NCBI RefSeq assembly: GCF_947494015.1
Contig: NZ_CANLTL010000007.1
Coordinates: 124,001 to 188,000 of the forward strand
Reading direction: 5' to 3'
Source of the DNA: an uncultured Cellulomonas sp.
Lineage (GTDB): Bacteria; Actinomycetota; Actinomycetes; Actinomycetales; Cellulomonadaceae
Length of the DNA stretch: 64,000 bases
In this document: piece by piece, positions 7,899 to 16,628 of the stretch
Layout: each line of letters starts with the position of its first letter
How positions within the stretch are numbered: position 1 is the stretch's first letter
Notes under the pieces: model-generated
Told to the model about the DNA's origin: nothing
Databases searched by the model: none
The model's input: only the letters and a program-made list of their open reading frames with translations
Position numbers and translations under genes: made by a program

Positions 7899-9611
7899 TC
7901 ACGGCCCGTCGCCGCCGCCCGGCCCGGCTCCGGCGCCCCCGTCGCCGCCGTCGGCGTCGCCGCCGTCCTCGCGGGGGACCCGCCGCTCGACCGGCAGCGG
8001 GTAGGCCGTGGTCCGCGCGACGTCGTCGCGCACGGGGTCCGGCGGCGGGGCGTCACGCTCCGCAATCCGCTCGCGCTCGTGGAAGACGTCCTCCCCCGGC
8101 CCGGAGAACGCCTGCGCGCGGGCGAGCGCGCCGAGGCTCCCGGTGAACAGGCGCCCCTCGTCGCGCCGGCCGACGCGGGTGACCGCCGCGGCGTCCTCGC
8201 CGTCGGGGCCCTCGCCGTCGGCGCCCTCGGGACGGCCGGTCCACCGCACCGACCGGCGCACCGGGACGGTGGCCCCCGCCCACCCGGGGGTCATGGCGTC
8301 CTCGCGGTGATCGTCGTCGTCCTCGGACGGGTGCGCCCGCGCAGGGTCGACGACGACCGGGACGTGCGCGGCGCCGTCCTCGGGCTGGTCGTCCTCGGCG
8401 GGTCGCTCGGCCGTCGGCACGACGACGGGCACATGTGCGGCGCCGTCGACGTCCCCGGGCCGGCCGGCCCCCGACGTGCGGTCGTCCGCGCCCGCCGCCG
8501 ACCCGTCGCGGCGCGCGTCGGGCCAGGTCGGCAGAGCGGGCCGGCCCCCGGCGTCCCCGGTGAGCACGCCGGCGCCCTCGAACCGGGTGCGGGGCAGCGC
8601 GCCCGGCTGGGTGCGCTGCAGCCAGTCGACCAGCCCCTCGCGGACGTAGCACCGCAGGTCGAACAGCGTCGGCGCGTCCGTCGCGCTGGCCAGGGCGCGC
8701 ACACGCACGTACCCGCCGGTGGCCTCGGTGACCTGCAGGATGCCGACCCGGTGGTCCCACAGGTCGGTGTCCTCCAAGAGCTCGGTCAGCTCGCGCCGCA
8801 TCGCGTCGACCGGCACCGACCAGTCCAGATCCATCTCCACCGTCCCGAGCAGCTGGGCCGAGCTGCGGGTCCAGTTCTGGAACGGCGTGGTCGTGAAGTA
8901 GGTGGACGGCAGGATCAGCCGCCGGTCGTCCCACAGGTGCACCACGATGTAGGTCATCGTGATCTCCTCGATCCGCCCCCACTCCCCCTCGACGACGACG
9001 ACGTCGTCCACCCGGATCGCGTCGGTGAACGCGAGCTGGAGGCCGGCGAACACGTTGGCCAGCGTGCTCTGCGCCGCCAGACCGGCGACGACCGACAGCA
9101 CCCCCGCGGACGCGAACAGGCTCGCCCCCGCGGCCCGCGCCCCGGGGAAGGTCATCAGCACACCGGCCAGCGCGCACAGGGCGAGCACCGCGACGGTGAG
9201 CCGCCGCAGCACCGTGATCTGGGTCCGCACACGGCGGGCGTGCCGGTTGTCGGCGATGTCGACGCGGTAGCGGGCCAGTGCGGCGTCCTCGGCGACGAAC
9301 GCCAGCGCCCCGGCCAGCCACGCCAGCGCGACGATGAGGGCGATCAGCAGCACGTGCTCGGTGTTGACCCGCCAGCTCGCCTGCTCGGTGGACACCCGCA
9401 GCGCGATCCACACCGCCACGATGACCACCGACACCTGCATCGGCCGGCGAGCCCGCTTGAGCAGGTCGAGCGCGAGGGACGAACGCCTCGCCACGGTGCG
9501 CACCACCGCCGAGACGATCGCCGCGACCACGAGCGCGGCCACCACGGCGACCGCCACGGCGCCCACGGGCACGACGACGTCAGCGGTCTCGGTGGCCTGG
9601 TCCGCTCGCAT
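7899..9611 (-). CDS. MscS-type mechanosensitive ion channel
   Basis: 570 aa. Three to four N-terminal membrane segments (about residues 10-180) end in the pore helix GASLFASAGVLSVVAGLAAQ, followed by the conserved MscS beta-domain with LANVFAGLQLAFTDAIRVDDVV and the segment ending in TYFTTTPFQNW. A mixed alpha/beta domain follows. The last 200 residues are acidic, Pro/Asp-rich and disordered, which is unusual in length. Channels of this family release osmolytes on hypo-osmotic shock. The ATG at 9611 is six bases downstream of a TAGCCT box, so the mRNA is probably leaderless. Confidence 0.9.
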   Translation of the reverse strand: MRADQATETADVVVPVGAVAVAVVAALVVAAIVSAVVRTVARRSSLALDLLKRARRPMQVSVVIVAVWIALRVSTEQASWRVNTEHVLLIALIVALAWLAGALAFVAEDAALARYRVDIADNRHARRVRTQITVLRRLTVAVLALCALAGVLMTFPGARAAGASLFASAGVLSVVAGLAAQSTLANVFAGLQLAFTDAIRVDDVVVVEGEWGRIEEITMTYIVVHLWDDRRLILPSTYFTTTPFQNWTRSSAQLLGTVEMDLDWSVPVDAMRRELTELLEDTDLWDHRVGILQVTEATGGYVRVRALASATDAPTLFDLRCYVREGLVDWLQRTQPGALPRTRFEGAGVLTGDAGGRPALPTWPDARRDGSAAGADDRTSGAGRPGDVDGAAHVPVVVPTAERPAEDDQPEDGAAHVPVVVDPARAHPSEDDDDHREDAMTPGWAGATVPVRRSVRWTGRPEGADGEGPDGEDAAAVTRVGRRDEGRLFTGSLGALARAQAFSGPGEDVFHERERIAERDAPPPDPVRDDVARTTAYPLPVERRVPREDGGDADGGDGGAGAGPGGGDGP

Positions 9612-9617
9612 GCCACC

Positions 9618-9623
9618 AGGCTA
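9618..9623 (-). promoter_or_regulatory. -10 box TAGCCT for the MscS gene
   Basis: Reading on the minus strand, TAGCCT-N6-ATG(9611). The spacing predicts a leaderless transcript. Confidence 0.45.
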
Positions 9624-9729
9624 GGGCCGGCCCGGCGGGCCCCGGGCGGCGGCGTGTCGCGGTGACACGCCGGGGTGAAAAAGGACACAGACCGGGACAT
9701 CTCGACATGCGGGCGCCGGCCGGCGGGTC

Positions 9730-9735
9730 TACGTT
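9730..9735 (+). promoter_or_regulatory. Possible -10 box TACGTT for the GlsB-type gene
   Basis: TACGTT lies 48 bases before ATG 9784, leaving a leader of about 40 nt that contains the Shine-Dalgarno GAGAGGGAA. No convincing -35 is seen. Confidence 0.3.
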
Positions 9736-9783
9736 CCTCGACGGAAGGTCAACCGGCCCCATCCCGCCACGAGAGGGAACCTC

Positions 9784-10065
9784 ATGATCGGCAGCATCAT
9801 CGGCGCCATCGTCATCGGTGCCATCATCGGCGCCCTGGGCCGTCTGTTCGCCCCGGGCCGTCAGAACATCTCCATCCTCGTCACGATCATCGTCGGCATC
9901 ATCGCCGCGTTCATCGGGTCGGCGATCTGGGCGGCCCTGGCCGACCCGGGCAACACCGACACCAACGGGATCGACTGGATCGAGCACATCATCCAGGTCG
10001 TGCTCGCCGTGATCGGCGTGATCATCGCGGCGCGACTGCTGGGCAACCGCAGCCGCACCCACTGA
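9784..10065 (+). CDS. GlsB/YeaQ/YmgE family small membrane protein
   Basis: 93 aa with three hydrophobic segments. It opens MIGSIIGAIVIGAIIGALGR, the hallmark Gly/Ile pattern of this transglycosylase-associated family, and ends in a basic tail. Members are stress-induced inner-membrane proteins of unknown mechanism. It has a good ribosome binding site (GAGAGGGAA, 7 bases before ATG). The gene is monocistronic, with a strong hairpin terminator after it. Confidence 0.85.
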   Translation: MIGSIIGAIVIGAIIGALGRLFAPGRQNISILVTIIVGIIAAFIGSAIWAALADPGNTDTNGIDWIEHIIQVVLAVIGVIIAARLLGNRSRTH

Positions 10066-10083
10066 CGTCCCGGACGTCGACAC

Positions 10084-10116
10084 CGGTGCCCGGCAGCCCA
10101 CGGCTGCCGGGCACCG
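10084..10116. terminator. Bidirectional hairpin terminator
   Basis: Perfect 15-bp stem (10084-10098 with 10102-10116) and a 3-base loop, between the convergent GlsB-type gene and the end of the carotenoid operon. There is no T-run, as is usual in high-GC actinobacteria. Confidence 0.85.
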
Positions 10117-10170
10117 CTGCGTCCGGGCACCGGGTCCACCGGGCGCCGGATCCCGGGCGTGCCGGCGTGC

Positions 10171-11043
10171 TCAGCGCGATCCGGCGACCGCGAGGAGCAG
10201 CAGGGTCACCGCGGCGCCGGTGACCAGGTTGAGCCACAGGAAGAGCCGCCAGCCCGCGTGCGCGCGCTCGCAGTCCTCGTCGCGCACCGTCCAGAACCGC
10301 GCGGCGTTCACCGCGTACGGCAGCGGCAGGGCGGCCGCGAGCAGGCCCGGCCACGGCACCACGAGCAGGACGGCGGCCGCCACCAGGTAGGCCACGGTCG
10401 AGGCGACCACGGTGCGGTGCGCCCCGAGGACCGTCGCGATCGACGCCAGACCCCCCTCCCGGTCGGCGCGCACGTCCTGCACGGCCCCGAAGGCGTGCGA
10501 GGCCATGCCCCAGCCGACGAAGGCGACCAGCACGGGCCAGGTGGTGCGCGCCGTGAGGTCGGCCCGGGCCAGGACCAGGGCGTACAGCAGCGGACCGACG
10601 AAGTGCATCGCCGAGGTGAGCGAGTCGACCACCGGGCGCTCCTTGAAGCGCAGCCGCGGGGCCGAGTACGCCACCACGCCGAACACCACGACCGCCAGCA
10701 CGACGCCCGAGGCTGCGTCGCCCAGCGCCAGCAGCCAGACGAGGACCGGCACGTTGGTCAGGGCGCACGCCCACAGGATCCGCCGGTGCACCGTGCGGGC
10801 GGTCGCCGGGTCCGCCAGTGCTCCCTCGATGCCGCCCTTGCGGGGGTTGCGCAGGTCCGACTCGTAGTCGAACACGTCGTTGATGCCGTACATGAGCAGG
10901 TTGTAGGGGCCCAGGAAGTACAGCGTCCCGACCACCAGCGCGACGTCGACCCGGCCCCCCGTCGCCAGCAGGTACCCGGCGACGAACGGGTAGGCGGTGT
11001 TCACCCACGAGAACGGCCGCGACGCCGCGAGCACCTCCCTCAC
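10171..11043 (-). CDS. crtEb: Lycopene elongase, UbiA-type prenyltransferase
   Basis: 290-aa polytopic membrane enzyme of the UbiA superfamily. The first Asp-rich motif is NDVFDYESD (about residues 55-63) and a second, QDVRADREGG, follows in the middle of the protein. In Corynebacterium glutamicum the homologue CrtEb adds two C5 units to lycopene to make flavuxanthin on the way to C50 decaprenoxanthin. The start is GTG 11043, overlapping the crtYf stop as GTGA; a longer reading into crtYf is not needed. It is last in a six-gene operon whose order matches the corynebacterial one. The exact product is inferred from context. Confidence 0.88.
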   Translation of the reverse strand: MREVLAASRPFSWVNTAYPFVAGYLLATGGRVDVALVVGTLYFLGPYNLLMYGINDVFDYESDLRNPRKGGIEGALADPATARTVHRRILWACALTNVPVLVWLLALGDAASGVVLAVVVFGVVAYSAPRLRFKERPVVDSLTSAMHFVGPLLYALVLARADLTARTTWPVLVAFVGWGMASHAFGAVQDVRADREGGLASIATVLGAHRTVVASTVAYLVAAAVLLVVPWPGLLAAALPLPYAVNAARFWTVRDEDCERAHAGWRLFLWLNLVTGAAVTLLLLAVAGSR

Positions 11044-11369
11044 GGGGTACCCCCGGACGTCGGCCCGCCGTGCTCGTCGTGCTGGTCGTTCCGGCCGAGC
11101 CAGGTCCACAGCGCGGGCATCAGCAGCACCGCCGCGAGCGCATAGGCGAGGTCCTCGACCGGAGCCCCCCACACGTAGACCCCGAGGATCAGGTCCGGGT
11201 CGAACACGTACAGGTCGGCCGCGATCATCAGCGTGTCGAACACCACGGTCAGCGCGACGAGGACGAGCGCCGCCCACACCAGCGGCCCGGGCCGCAGCCG
11301 GCGCAGCACCGGCGCCACCACCGCGCCGAGGACCACCAGGACGCCCACGTTCATCACCGCGTTGGTCAT
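11040..11369 (-). CDS. crtYf: Heterodimeric lycopene cyclase subunit (CrtYf type)
   Basis: 109 aa with three hydrophobic segments and the motif FDPDLILGVYVWGAPVEDL near the C-terminal half, typical of the lycopene cyclase domain found in CrtYcd, CrtYef and LbtA/B half-proteins. It works with the next-upstream subunit to close the end rings of the elongated carotenoid. ATG 11369 overlaps the crtYe stop as ATGA. The Asp/Gly-rich tail is hydrophilic. Confidence 0.85.
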   Translation of the reverse strand: MTNAVMNVGVLVVLGAVVAPVLRRLRPGPLVWAALVLVALTVVFDTLMIAADLYVFDPDLILGVYVWGAPVEDLAYALAAVLLMPALWTWLGRNDQHDEHGGPTSGGTP

Positions 11370-11701
11370 CGGCCGGCCCGGGCTCCCCGGCGCTGCGCGG
11401 CGCGGTCGAACGCCCGCCACGCGAGCAGCGCGTTGTAGGACAGCAGCGCCAGGAAGAAGGCCTCCTCGAGCGGCAGCTCGGGTGCGAGCAGGACCCCGGT
11501 CATGTGCGGGCTCTCGCCCCGGGCGAAGATGCCGAGCGCGAGACCGGCCAGGTCCCACGCGAGGAAGACCACCACGCCGACGCCCACGCACAGCCCCGCG
11601 CGGCGCGCGTCCACCCAGAACGCCAACCGGTACCGGCGGTCGAGCGCGGCCAGGCCACCCAGGGCGACCAGCAGGGCACCGAGGTAGACGAACCCCGTCA
11701 T
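11366..11701 (-). CDS. crtYe: Heterodimeric lycopene cyclase subunit (CrtYe type)
   Basis: 111 aa with three hydrophobic helices and the cyclase-domain motif PHMTGVLLAPELPLEEAFF. Homologous in fold to crtYf, with which it makes the functional enzyme. ATG 11701 overlaps the crtI stop (ATGA). Upstream in-frame codons run through crtI and are not part of the gene. Which subunit is e or f is assigned from operon order (crtI-crtYe-crtYf-crtEb), as in C. glutamicum. Confidence 0.85.
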   Translation of the reverse strand: MTGFVYLGALLVALGGLAALDRRYRLAFWVDARRAGLCVGVGVVVFLAWDLAGLALGIFARGESPHMTGVLLAPELPLEEAFFLALLSYNALLAWRAFDRAAQRRGARAGR

Positions 11702-13443
11702 CGGGCCGCCGGCGGCGCCGTCGGCGCAGCGGACGGCTCCGGTGCGGGCACCCACCGCTCGGGCCGGCGCGCCGCCGCGAGGAAGCCGCGGCGCAGCGGG
11801 TCCGGCAGCCGGCGGGCGGACGTGTCGCCGAGCAGCCGCTTGGCGACGAGCTCGGCGCTGATCAGGCACATCGGCAGTCCCACACCGGGGATCGTGCCAC
11901 CCCCGACGTGCAGCAGGTTGGGCACGCGCGGCGAGGCGTTGCCCGGCCGGAACATCGCGCTCTGCGCGAGCGTGTGCTCCATCCCCAGGGCCGTGCCGCG
12001 CCAGGCGGACAGCTCGCGGGCGAAGTCGGCGGGCGCGACGACGCGCCGGGTCACCACCCGCTCACGCAGGTCCGGTACGCCCATCCACCGGCCGGCCTGG
12101 TCCAGGTACCGGTCGGCGTGGGCCTCCACCGCGGCCCGGTCGTCGGCGGCGCCGAGCGCGGGGTCGGCCGGGAACGGCACCAGCACGAAGATGTTCTCGT
12201 GCCCGGGCGGGGCGGCGTCCGGGTCCGTCGCCGTCGTCCGCGAGACGTACATCGACGCCACCTGCGGCACCCGCAGCCCGTCGACCCGGCTGGCGGTGTC
12301 CTCGCCGAGGATGTCGCGGAAGTTGCCCGGCCAGTCCTCGGTGAAGAACAGCGAGTGGTGCGCGAGCTGCGGCAGGGCGCCGCGGACTCCGGCCAGCACC
12401 AGCAGGGCCGAGATCCCCGGCCCGCGCTGCTCCCAGTCCGCGGGGCTGCGGGTGGCGTGCTCGGGGCGCAGCAGCCGGGTCTCGGTCTGGTGCAGGTCGG
12501 CCGCGGAGACGACGACGTCGGCGGGCACCACCTCGCCGTCGGACAGGCGCACGCCGCGCGCCCGGCCGGTCCGCCGCGGGTGCCGCAGCGAGCGCCCGGC
12601 GGGCTCGACCTGGACCTCGACCACCTCCGCCCCGGTGCGGATCTCGACCCCGTGCGCGCGCGCCAGCCCCTCGATGGCCTCGATCACGGTGTACATGCCG
12701 CCCCGCGGGAAGCGCACGCCGTCGACCAGGTCCAGGTGGCTCATCAGCGAGTACAGCGCCGGCACCCGGTACGGCGAGGAGCCGAGGAAGACGGCGTGGT
12801 AGCCGAGCACCTGGCGCAGCCGCGGGTCGGTCACGGTGCGGGCGATGCGCTCGGCCAGCGTCGTGGACAGCAGACCGGTGAGCGTCCCCAGGCGGCGCAG
12901 CACCGACGCCGACACGGCCCGGTCCGGTCGGGCGAACGTCGTGTACAGGAAGTGGTCCAGCGCCATCCGGTACGCCTCGCTGGACCGCGCGGCGTACCGG
13001 CGCATGCGCTGGCCCGCGCCGGGCTCGAGCGCGTCGAACGCGGCCCAGTTCGCCTCCGGGTCGGCGCCGACCTCCAGCACGGCGGCCTCGCCGCCCGCCG
13101 GCGGCTCGAAGAACACCCGGTACGCCGGGTCCAGCCGGACCAGGTCCAGGTGGTCCTCGACCCGCTCCCCCATCAGGGCGAAGAAGTGCGCGAACACCTC
13201 CGGCATGAAGTACCAGGACGGCCCGGTGTCGAAGCGGAACCCGTCCACCTCGAGCAGCCCGGCGCGTCCACCGACCCGGTGGTGCCGCTCCAGCAGCGTG
13301 ACGCGGGCGCCGCCCCGGGCGAGCAGCGCCGCCGTCGCGAGCCCGCCGATCCCGCCGCCGACGACGACGACGCGCGCCCCGACGAGCCCGTCGCCCGGGC
13401 TGCCCGCCGGCCGGGTCCCGGCCGGGCCCACGGACGCGCTCAC
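11698..13443 (-). CDS. crtI: Phytoene desaturase
   Basis: 581-aa FAD-dependent desaturase that converts phytoene to lycopene at the membrane. The dinucleotide-binding motif VVVGGGIGGLATAALLARGG lies at about residues 26-45. The bacterial phytoene desaturase signature is near the C-terminus (NLLHVGGGTIPGVGLP followed by the MCLISAEL segment). Length is slightly above the usual 500-550 because of a 25-residue Pro/Gly-rich N-terminus. ATG 13443 overlaps the crtB stop. Confidence 0.93.
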   Translation of the reverse strand: MSASVGPAGTRPAGSPGDGLVGARVVVVGGGIGGLATAALLARGGARVTLLERHHRVGGRAGLLEVDGFRFDTGPSWYFMPEVFAHFFALMGERVEDHLDLVRLDPAYRVFFEPPAGGEAAVLEVGADPEANWAAFDALEPGAGQRMRRYAARSSEAYRMALDHFLYTTFARPDRAVSASVLRRLGTLTGLLSTTLAERIARTVTDPRLRQVLGYHAVFLGSSPYRVPALYSLMSHLDLVDGVRFPRGGMYTVIEAIEGLARAHGVEIRTGAEVVEVQVEPAGRSLRHPRRTGRARGVRLSDGEVVPADVVVSAADLHQTETRLLRPEHATRSPADWEQRGPGISALLVLAGVRGALPQLAHHSLFFTEDWPGNFRDILGEDTASRVDGLRVPQVASMYVSRTTATDPDAAPPGHENIFVLVPFPADPALGAADDRAAVEAHADRYLDQAGRWMGVPDLRERVVTRRVVAPADFARELSAWRGTALGMEHTLAQSAMFRPGNASPRVPNLLHVGGGTIPGVGLPMCLISAELVAKRLLGDTSARRLPDPLRRGFLAAARRPERWVPAPEPSAAPTAPPAAR

Positions 13444-14306
13444 GACCGGGCCTCGGCCAGCACCGACCGCGCCAGCACGGCGACCTTGCCCGGCGTCGAC
13501 ACGCGCACCCGCCGCGCGAGGAGCTCTTCGGGCGGCGTCCGGGCGAGCTCGGCGGCGAGCCTGTCGTACAGGCCCAGGGTCGCGGCGACCGCGAGCCGGG
13601 CACGCCGCGGCAGGTGCGGCAGGGCGGCGCGGGCCGTGGCGGCGTCCCGGTCGATCTCGGCGAGCAGCGCCGCCAGGGTCGGCGCGTCGAGCGAGTCGGG
13701 CGTCACCCCGGGGAAGTAGCTGCGGCCCAGCCCCGCGCTGTCCTCAGCGAGGTCCCGCAGGAAGTTGACCTTCTGGAACGCCGCGCCGAGCGCCCGCGCC
13801 CCGGCGGCGACGTCGGGCGGGGCCACCCGCAGCGGCTCCCCCGGGCGACGGTCGGCGTTGAGGAAGACCGCCAGGCACATCAGCCCCACCACCTCGGCCG
13901 ACCCGTACACGTACCGCTCGTAGGAGTCCTGGTCGTGCACCCGGACGGTCAGGTCCATCCGCATGGAGGCGAAGAACGGGTCGATCTGCGTGGCGTCGAT
14001 CCCGACGCGGCGGGCCGTGCGGGCGAACGCGTGGACGACCAGGTTCGTCGACCAGCCGCCGGCCAGCGCCCGGGCGACCTGCTGCTCGAGCTCGTCGAGC
14101 ATGTCGCCCGCGTCCTGCCCGCCGCGGGTGTCGACGATCTCGTCGGCGATCCGCACCAGCGCGTAGACCGTCTCGATGTCGGTGCGCGCCCGCGGCCCCA
14201 GCAGGCGCGTGCCCAGACCGAACGACGTCGAGTACCCGCGCAGCACCGCCCGGCTCGCCCGCGCCGCAGTGAGGTCGTACAGCCGGGTCCCGGTCGTCGC
14301 CGCCAT
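13440..14306 (-). CDS. crtB: Phytoene synthase
   Basis: 288-aa squalene/phytoene synthase family enzyme condensing two geranylgeranyl diphosphates. The two Asp-rich metal-binding motifs are visible: DEIVD early and NFLRDLAED in the second half. Start chosen as ATG 14306 because GGGAG sits 9 bases upstream; the ATG at 14315 directly abuts that ribosome site and longer starts lie inside crtE. The ATG shares one base with the crtE TGA (TGATG). Confidence 0.92.
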   Translation of the reverse strand: MAATTGTRLYDLTAARASRAVLRGYSTSFGLGTRLLGPRARTDIETVYALVRIADEIVDTRGGQDAGDMLDELEQQVARALAGGWSTNLVVHAFARTARRVGIDATQIDPFFASMRMDLTVRVHDQDSYERYVYGSAEVVGLMCLAVFLNADRRPGEPLRVAPPDVAAGARALGAAFQKVNFLRDLAEDSAGLGRSYFPGVTPDSLDAPTLAALLAEIDRDAATARAALPHLPRRARLAVAATLGLYDRLAAELARTPPEELLARRVRVSTPGKVAVLARSVLAEARS

Positions 14307-15490
14307 CAGTGCCATCTCCCGGCCATCTCGTCCACCAGTGCGCACAGCAGGTCGGCGAGCTCGCCGGGCAGGTGCCGGCGGGCGACGTCATGCGCCGTGC
14401 CGGCCGCGCGCGACGCCACCGCGCGCAGCTCGTCGCGCGCCCCGCAGCCGGCCATCACGTCCCGGACCAGCGCGGCGGCGTCGTCCTCCAGGTCGGGGCG
14501 TCCCACGTGGGCGTCCAGGACCGCGCGGCCGGCGTCGTCGGCCCGCAGGTAGGACAGCCGCAGCAGCTCGGTGCGCTTGCCGGCCCGCAGGTCGGACAGC
14601 ACCGACTTGCCGGTCCGCGACGGCTCACCGAAGACGCCGAGCTCGTCGTCGACCAGCTGGAACGCCGTGCCCAGCGCGGTGCCGAACCGGGCCAGCTCGC
14701 TCAGGGTGCGCGCGTCGGCGCGGGCCAGCAGCGCCCCCGCGTGCAGCGGGACGGTGCAGGTGTACGCGGCGGTCTTCAGCTCGGCGACCCGCAGCGTGTC
14801 GACCTGGGCCGGGGACCGCAGCGCGGAGGACATGTCGAGCATCTCGCCCGCGACCGTGGTGCTCACGCCCTGCACGAGCAGGTCGACCACCGCGACCGTG
14901 AGGTCGGGGGCGATCGGCGCGCGCGCGACCAGCCCGAACGCGGCGACCAGCGCGAGGTCCCCACCCAGCAGCCCGGCGGCCAGCACGTGGTCCTCCGCAC
15001 CTGGCCCGACGACGCCGTCGGCGGCGAGCGTCGCGCGGTACGCCCCGGTGAGGTTGGGCCGGCCGCGGCGGACCTCGTCGTGGTCGAGCAGGTCGTCGTG
15101 CACCACCATCGCGGTGTGCAGCAGCTCCTGCGCCGCAGCCACGTGGGACGCGCCCGCCACGTCGTCCCCGCCGAGCCCCAGGTACGCGGCCAGGGTCAGC
15201 CGGGGCCGGAGCAGCTTGCCGCCGACCTGCTCGGCCAGGTGGGACCACAGCTCGCCGTAGCCCGGGTCGAGCTGGGCGCCGTGGGTCTGCCGGTCGGCCA
15301 GGTAGCGGTCCAGGACGTCGACGGTGCGGGCCAGCCCGGCGGTCACCGAGCCGCGCAGACCGGCGTCGGCCGGTCGTGGGACGTCCGGACCGCCCGTGCC
15401 GGGGCGCCCGCGGACGTCGACCGGCTCCGGGGCGGATCGGTCGTCGGGAACGTGGTCGACGGCGGCCGTCGCGCGAGCACCTCGGGGCAA
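14306..15490 (-). CDS. crtE: Geranylgeranyl diphosphate synthase
   Basis: About 394 aa; trans-isoprenyl diphosphate synthase supplying C20 diphosphate to crtB. GKLLRPRL binds diphosphate, VVHDDLLDHDE carries the first Asp-rich motif (DDLLD) and LVDDELG the second. An ATG at 15523 would add 11 residues but lies inside a 16-bp palindrome that also looks like the -10 region, and has no ribosome site. TTG 15490 has GAGAGGA seven bases upstream and is preferred. First gene of the operon crtE-crtB-crtI-crtYe-crtYf-crtEb. Confidence 0.88.
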   Translation of the reverse strand: MPRGARATAAVDHVPDDRSAPEPVDVRGRPGTGGPDVPRPADAGLRGSVTAGLARTVDVLDRYLADRQTHGAQLDPGYGELWSHLAEQVGGKLLRPRLTLAAYLGLGGDDVAGASHVAAAQELLHTAMVVHDDLLDHDEVRRGRPNLTGAYRATLAADGVVGPGAEDHVLAAGLLGGDLALVAAFGLVARAPIAPDLTVAVVDLLVQGVSTTVAGEMLDMSSALRSPAQVDTLRVAELKTAAYTCTVPLHAGALLARADARTLSELARFGTALGTAFQLVDDELGVFGEPSRTGKSVLSDLRAGKRTELLRLSYLRADDAGRAVLDAHVGRPDLEDDAAALVRDVMAGCGARDELRAVASRAAGTAHDVARRHLPGELADLLCALVDEMAGRWH

Positions 15491-15514
15491 CGCGGGGTCC
15501 TCTCGTGGGCGAAA

Positions 15515-15530
15515 ACTCAGCATACTGAGT
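15515..15530 (-). promoter_or_regulatory. Palindromic operator overlapping the crt operon promoter
   Basis: ACTCAG-CATA-CTGAGT on the plus strand is a perfect 6-bp inverted repeat. Read on the minus strand it contains TATGCT, a good -10 box. Together these suggest a repressor site covering the promoter. In C. glutamicum a MarR-type repressor (CrtR) controls the equivalent operon, but no such regulator gene is adjacent here. Confidence 0.5.
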
Positions 15531-15636
15531 ATCCGGCGGGACGACGCGTGTTCGACCCGGTGACCCGGGCGGGGACCCCTCCGAGGGGCGGCCGCGGGCT
15601 CGCTGGCGAGTCTGCGCCCCGGGCGGGGCCGCTGGG

Positions 15637-15642
15637 TAGTGT
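15637..15642 (+). promoter_or_regulatory. -10 box TAGTGT, leaderless galE
   Basis: TAGTGT-N6-ATG(15649). The predicted transcription start falls at the start codon. Confidence 0.5.
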
Positions 15643-15648
15643 CGCGCC

Positions 15649-16620
15649 ATGACCTGGATGGTGACCGGCGGCGCGGGGTACATCGGCTCTCACGTGGTGA
15701 AGGCGTTCGGTGAGGTGGGTCTGCGGACCGTCGTGCTGGACGACCTGTCCAGCGGCCACGAGGGCTTCGTCCCGGCCGGGGTGCCGCTCGTGCGGGGGTC
15801 CGTGCTGGACACCCCGCTCGTGCGCCAGGTGCTCACCGAGCACGACGTCACCGGCGTCGTGCACCTGGCCGGGTTCAAGTACGCGGGGGTCAGCGTGCAG
15901 CGCCCGCTGCACACCTACGAGCAGAACGTCACGGGAACCGCCCACCTGCTCGAGGCGATGGCCGACGCCGGCGTCGACGCCGTGGTGTTCTCCTCCAGCG
16001 CCGCCACCTACGGCACGCCCCGCACCGACCTCGTCACCGAGACGACGCCCACCAGCCCCGAGTCGCCCTACGGGGAGAGCAAGCTCATCGGCGAGTGGCT
16101 CCTGCGCGACCAGGGCGTGGCCACCGGGCTGCGGCACACGTCGCTGCGCTACTTCAACGTCGTGGGCTCCGGCTCGCCCGAGCTGTTCGACACCAGCCCG
16201 CACAACCTGTTCCCGCTGGTCCTCGAGGCGCTGGTGGACGGCCGCACCCCGCGGATCAACGGCGTGGACTACGACACCCCGGACGGCACCTGCGTGCGCG
16301 ACTACGTGCACGTCGCCGACCTCGCGCACTCCCACGTCGCCGCCGCCCGCGCGCTGGCGCAGGGGCGTCCGCTCGAGCGGGTCTACAACCTGGGCAGCGG
16401 CCAGGGCGTGTCGGTGCGCCAGATCATGGCGACGACGGCCGAGGTGACCGGGATCGACTTCACCCCGGAGATCGGGCCGCGTCGGCCCGGAGACCCCGAC
16501 CGGATCGTCGCGTCGGGCGACCTGGCCGCCCGCGACCTCGACTGGAGCATGCGCCACACGCTGCGGGACATGGTGGCCAGCGCGTGGCAGGCCCGGCAGC
16601 AGGCCGGCACGGGCGCCTGA
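15649..16620 (+). CDS. galE: UDP-glucose 4-epimerase
   Basis: 323-aa short-chain dehydrogenase-type epimerase interconverting UDP-glucose and UDP-galactose with bound NAD. The N-terminus MTWMVTGGAGYIGSHVVKAF is the GxxGxxG nucleotide site. SSSAATYG holds the catalytic Ser, and the YGESK segment the Tyr/Lys pair at about 144-148. Provides UDP-galactose for the polysaccharide loci downstream or for the Leloir pathway. The gene is alone, leaderless, and convergent with the next gene with an 8-base gap. Confidence 0.92.
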   Translation: MTWMVTGGAGYIGSHVVKAFGEVGLRTVVLDDLSSGHEGFVPAGVPLVRGSVLDTPLVRQVLTEHDVTGVVHLAGFKYAGVSVQRPLHTYEQNVTGTAHLLEAMADAGVDAVVFSSSAATYGTPRTDLVTETTPTSPESPYGESKLIGEWLLRDQGVATGLRHTSLRYFNVVGSGSPELFDTSPHNLFPLVLEALVDGRTPRINGVDYDTPDGTCVRDYVHVADLAHSHVAAARALAQGRPLERVYNLGSGQGVSVRQIMATTAEVTGIDFTPEIGPRRPGDPDRIVASGDLAARDLDWSMRHTLRDMVASAWQARQQAGTGA

Positions 16621-16628
16621 CCGAGGCG

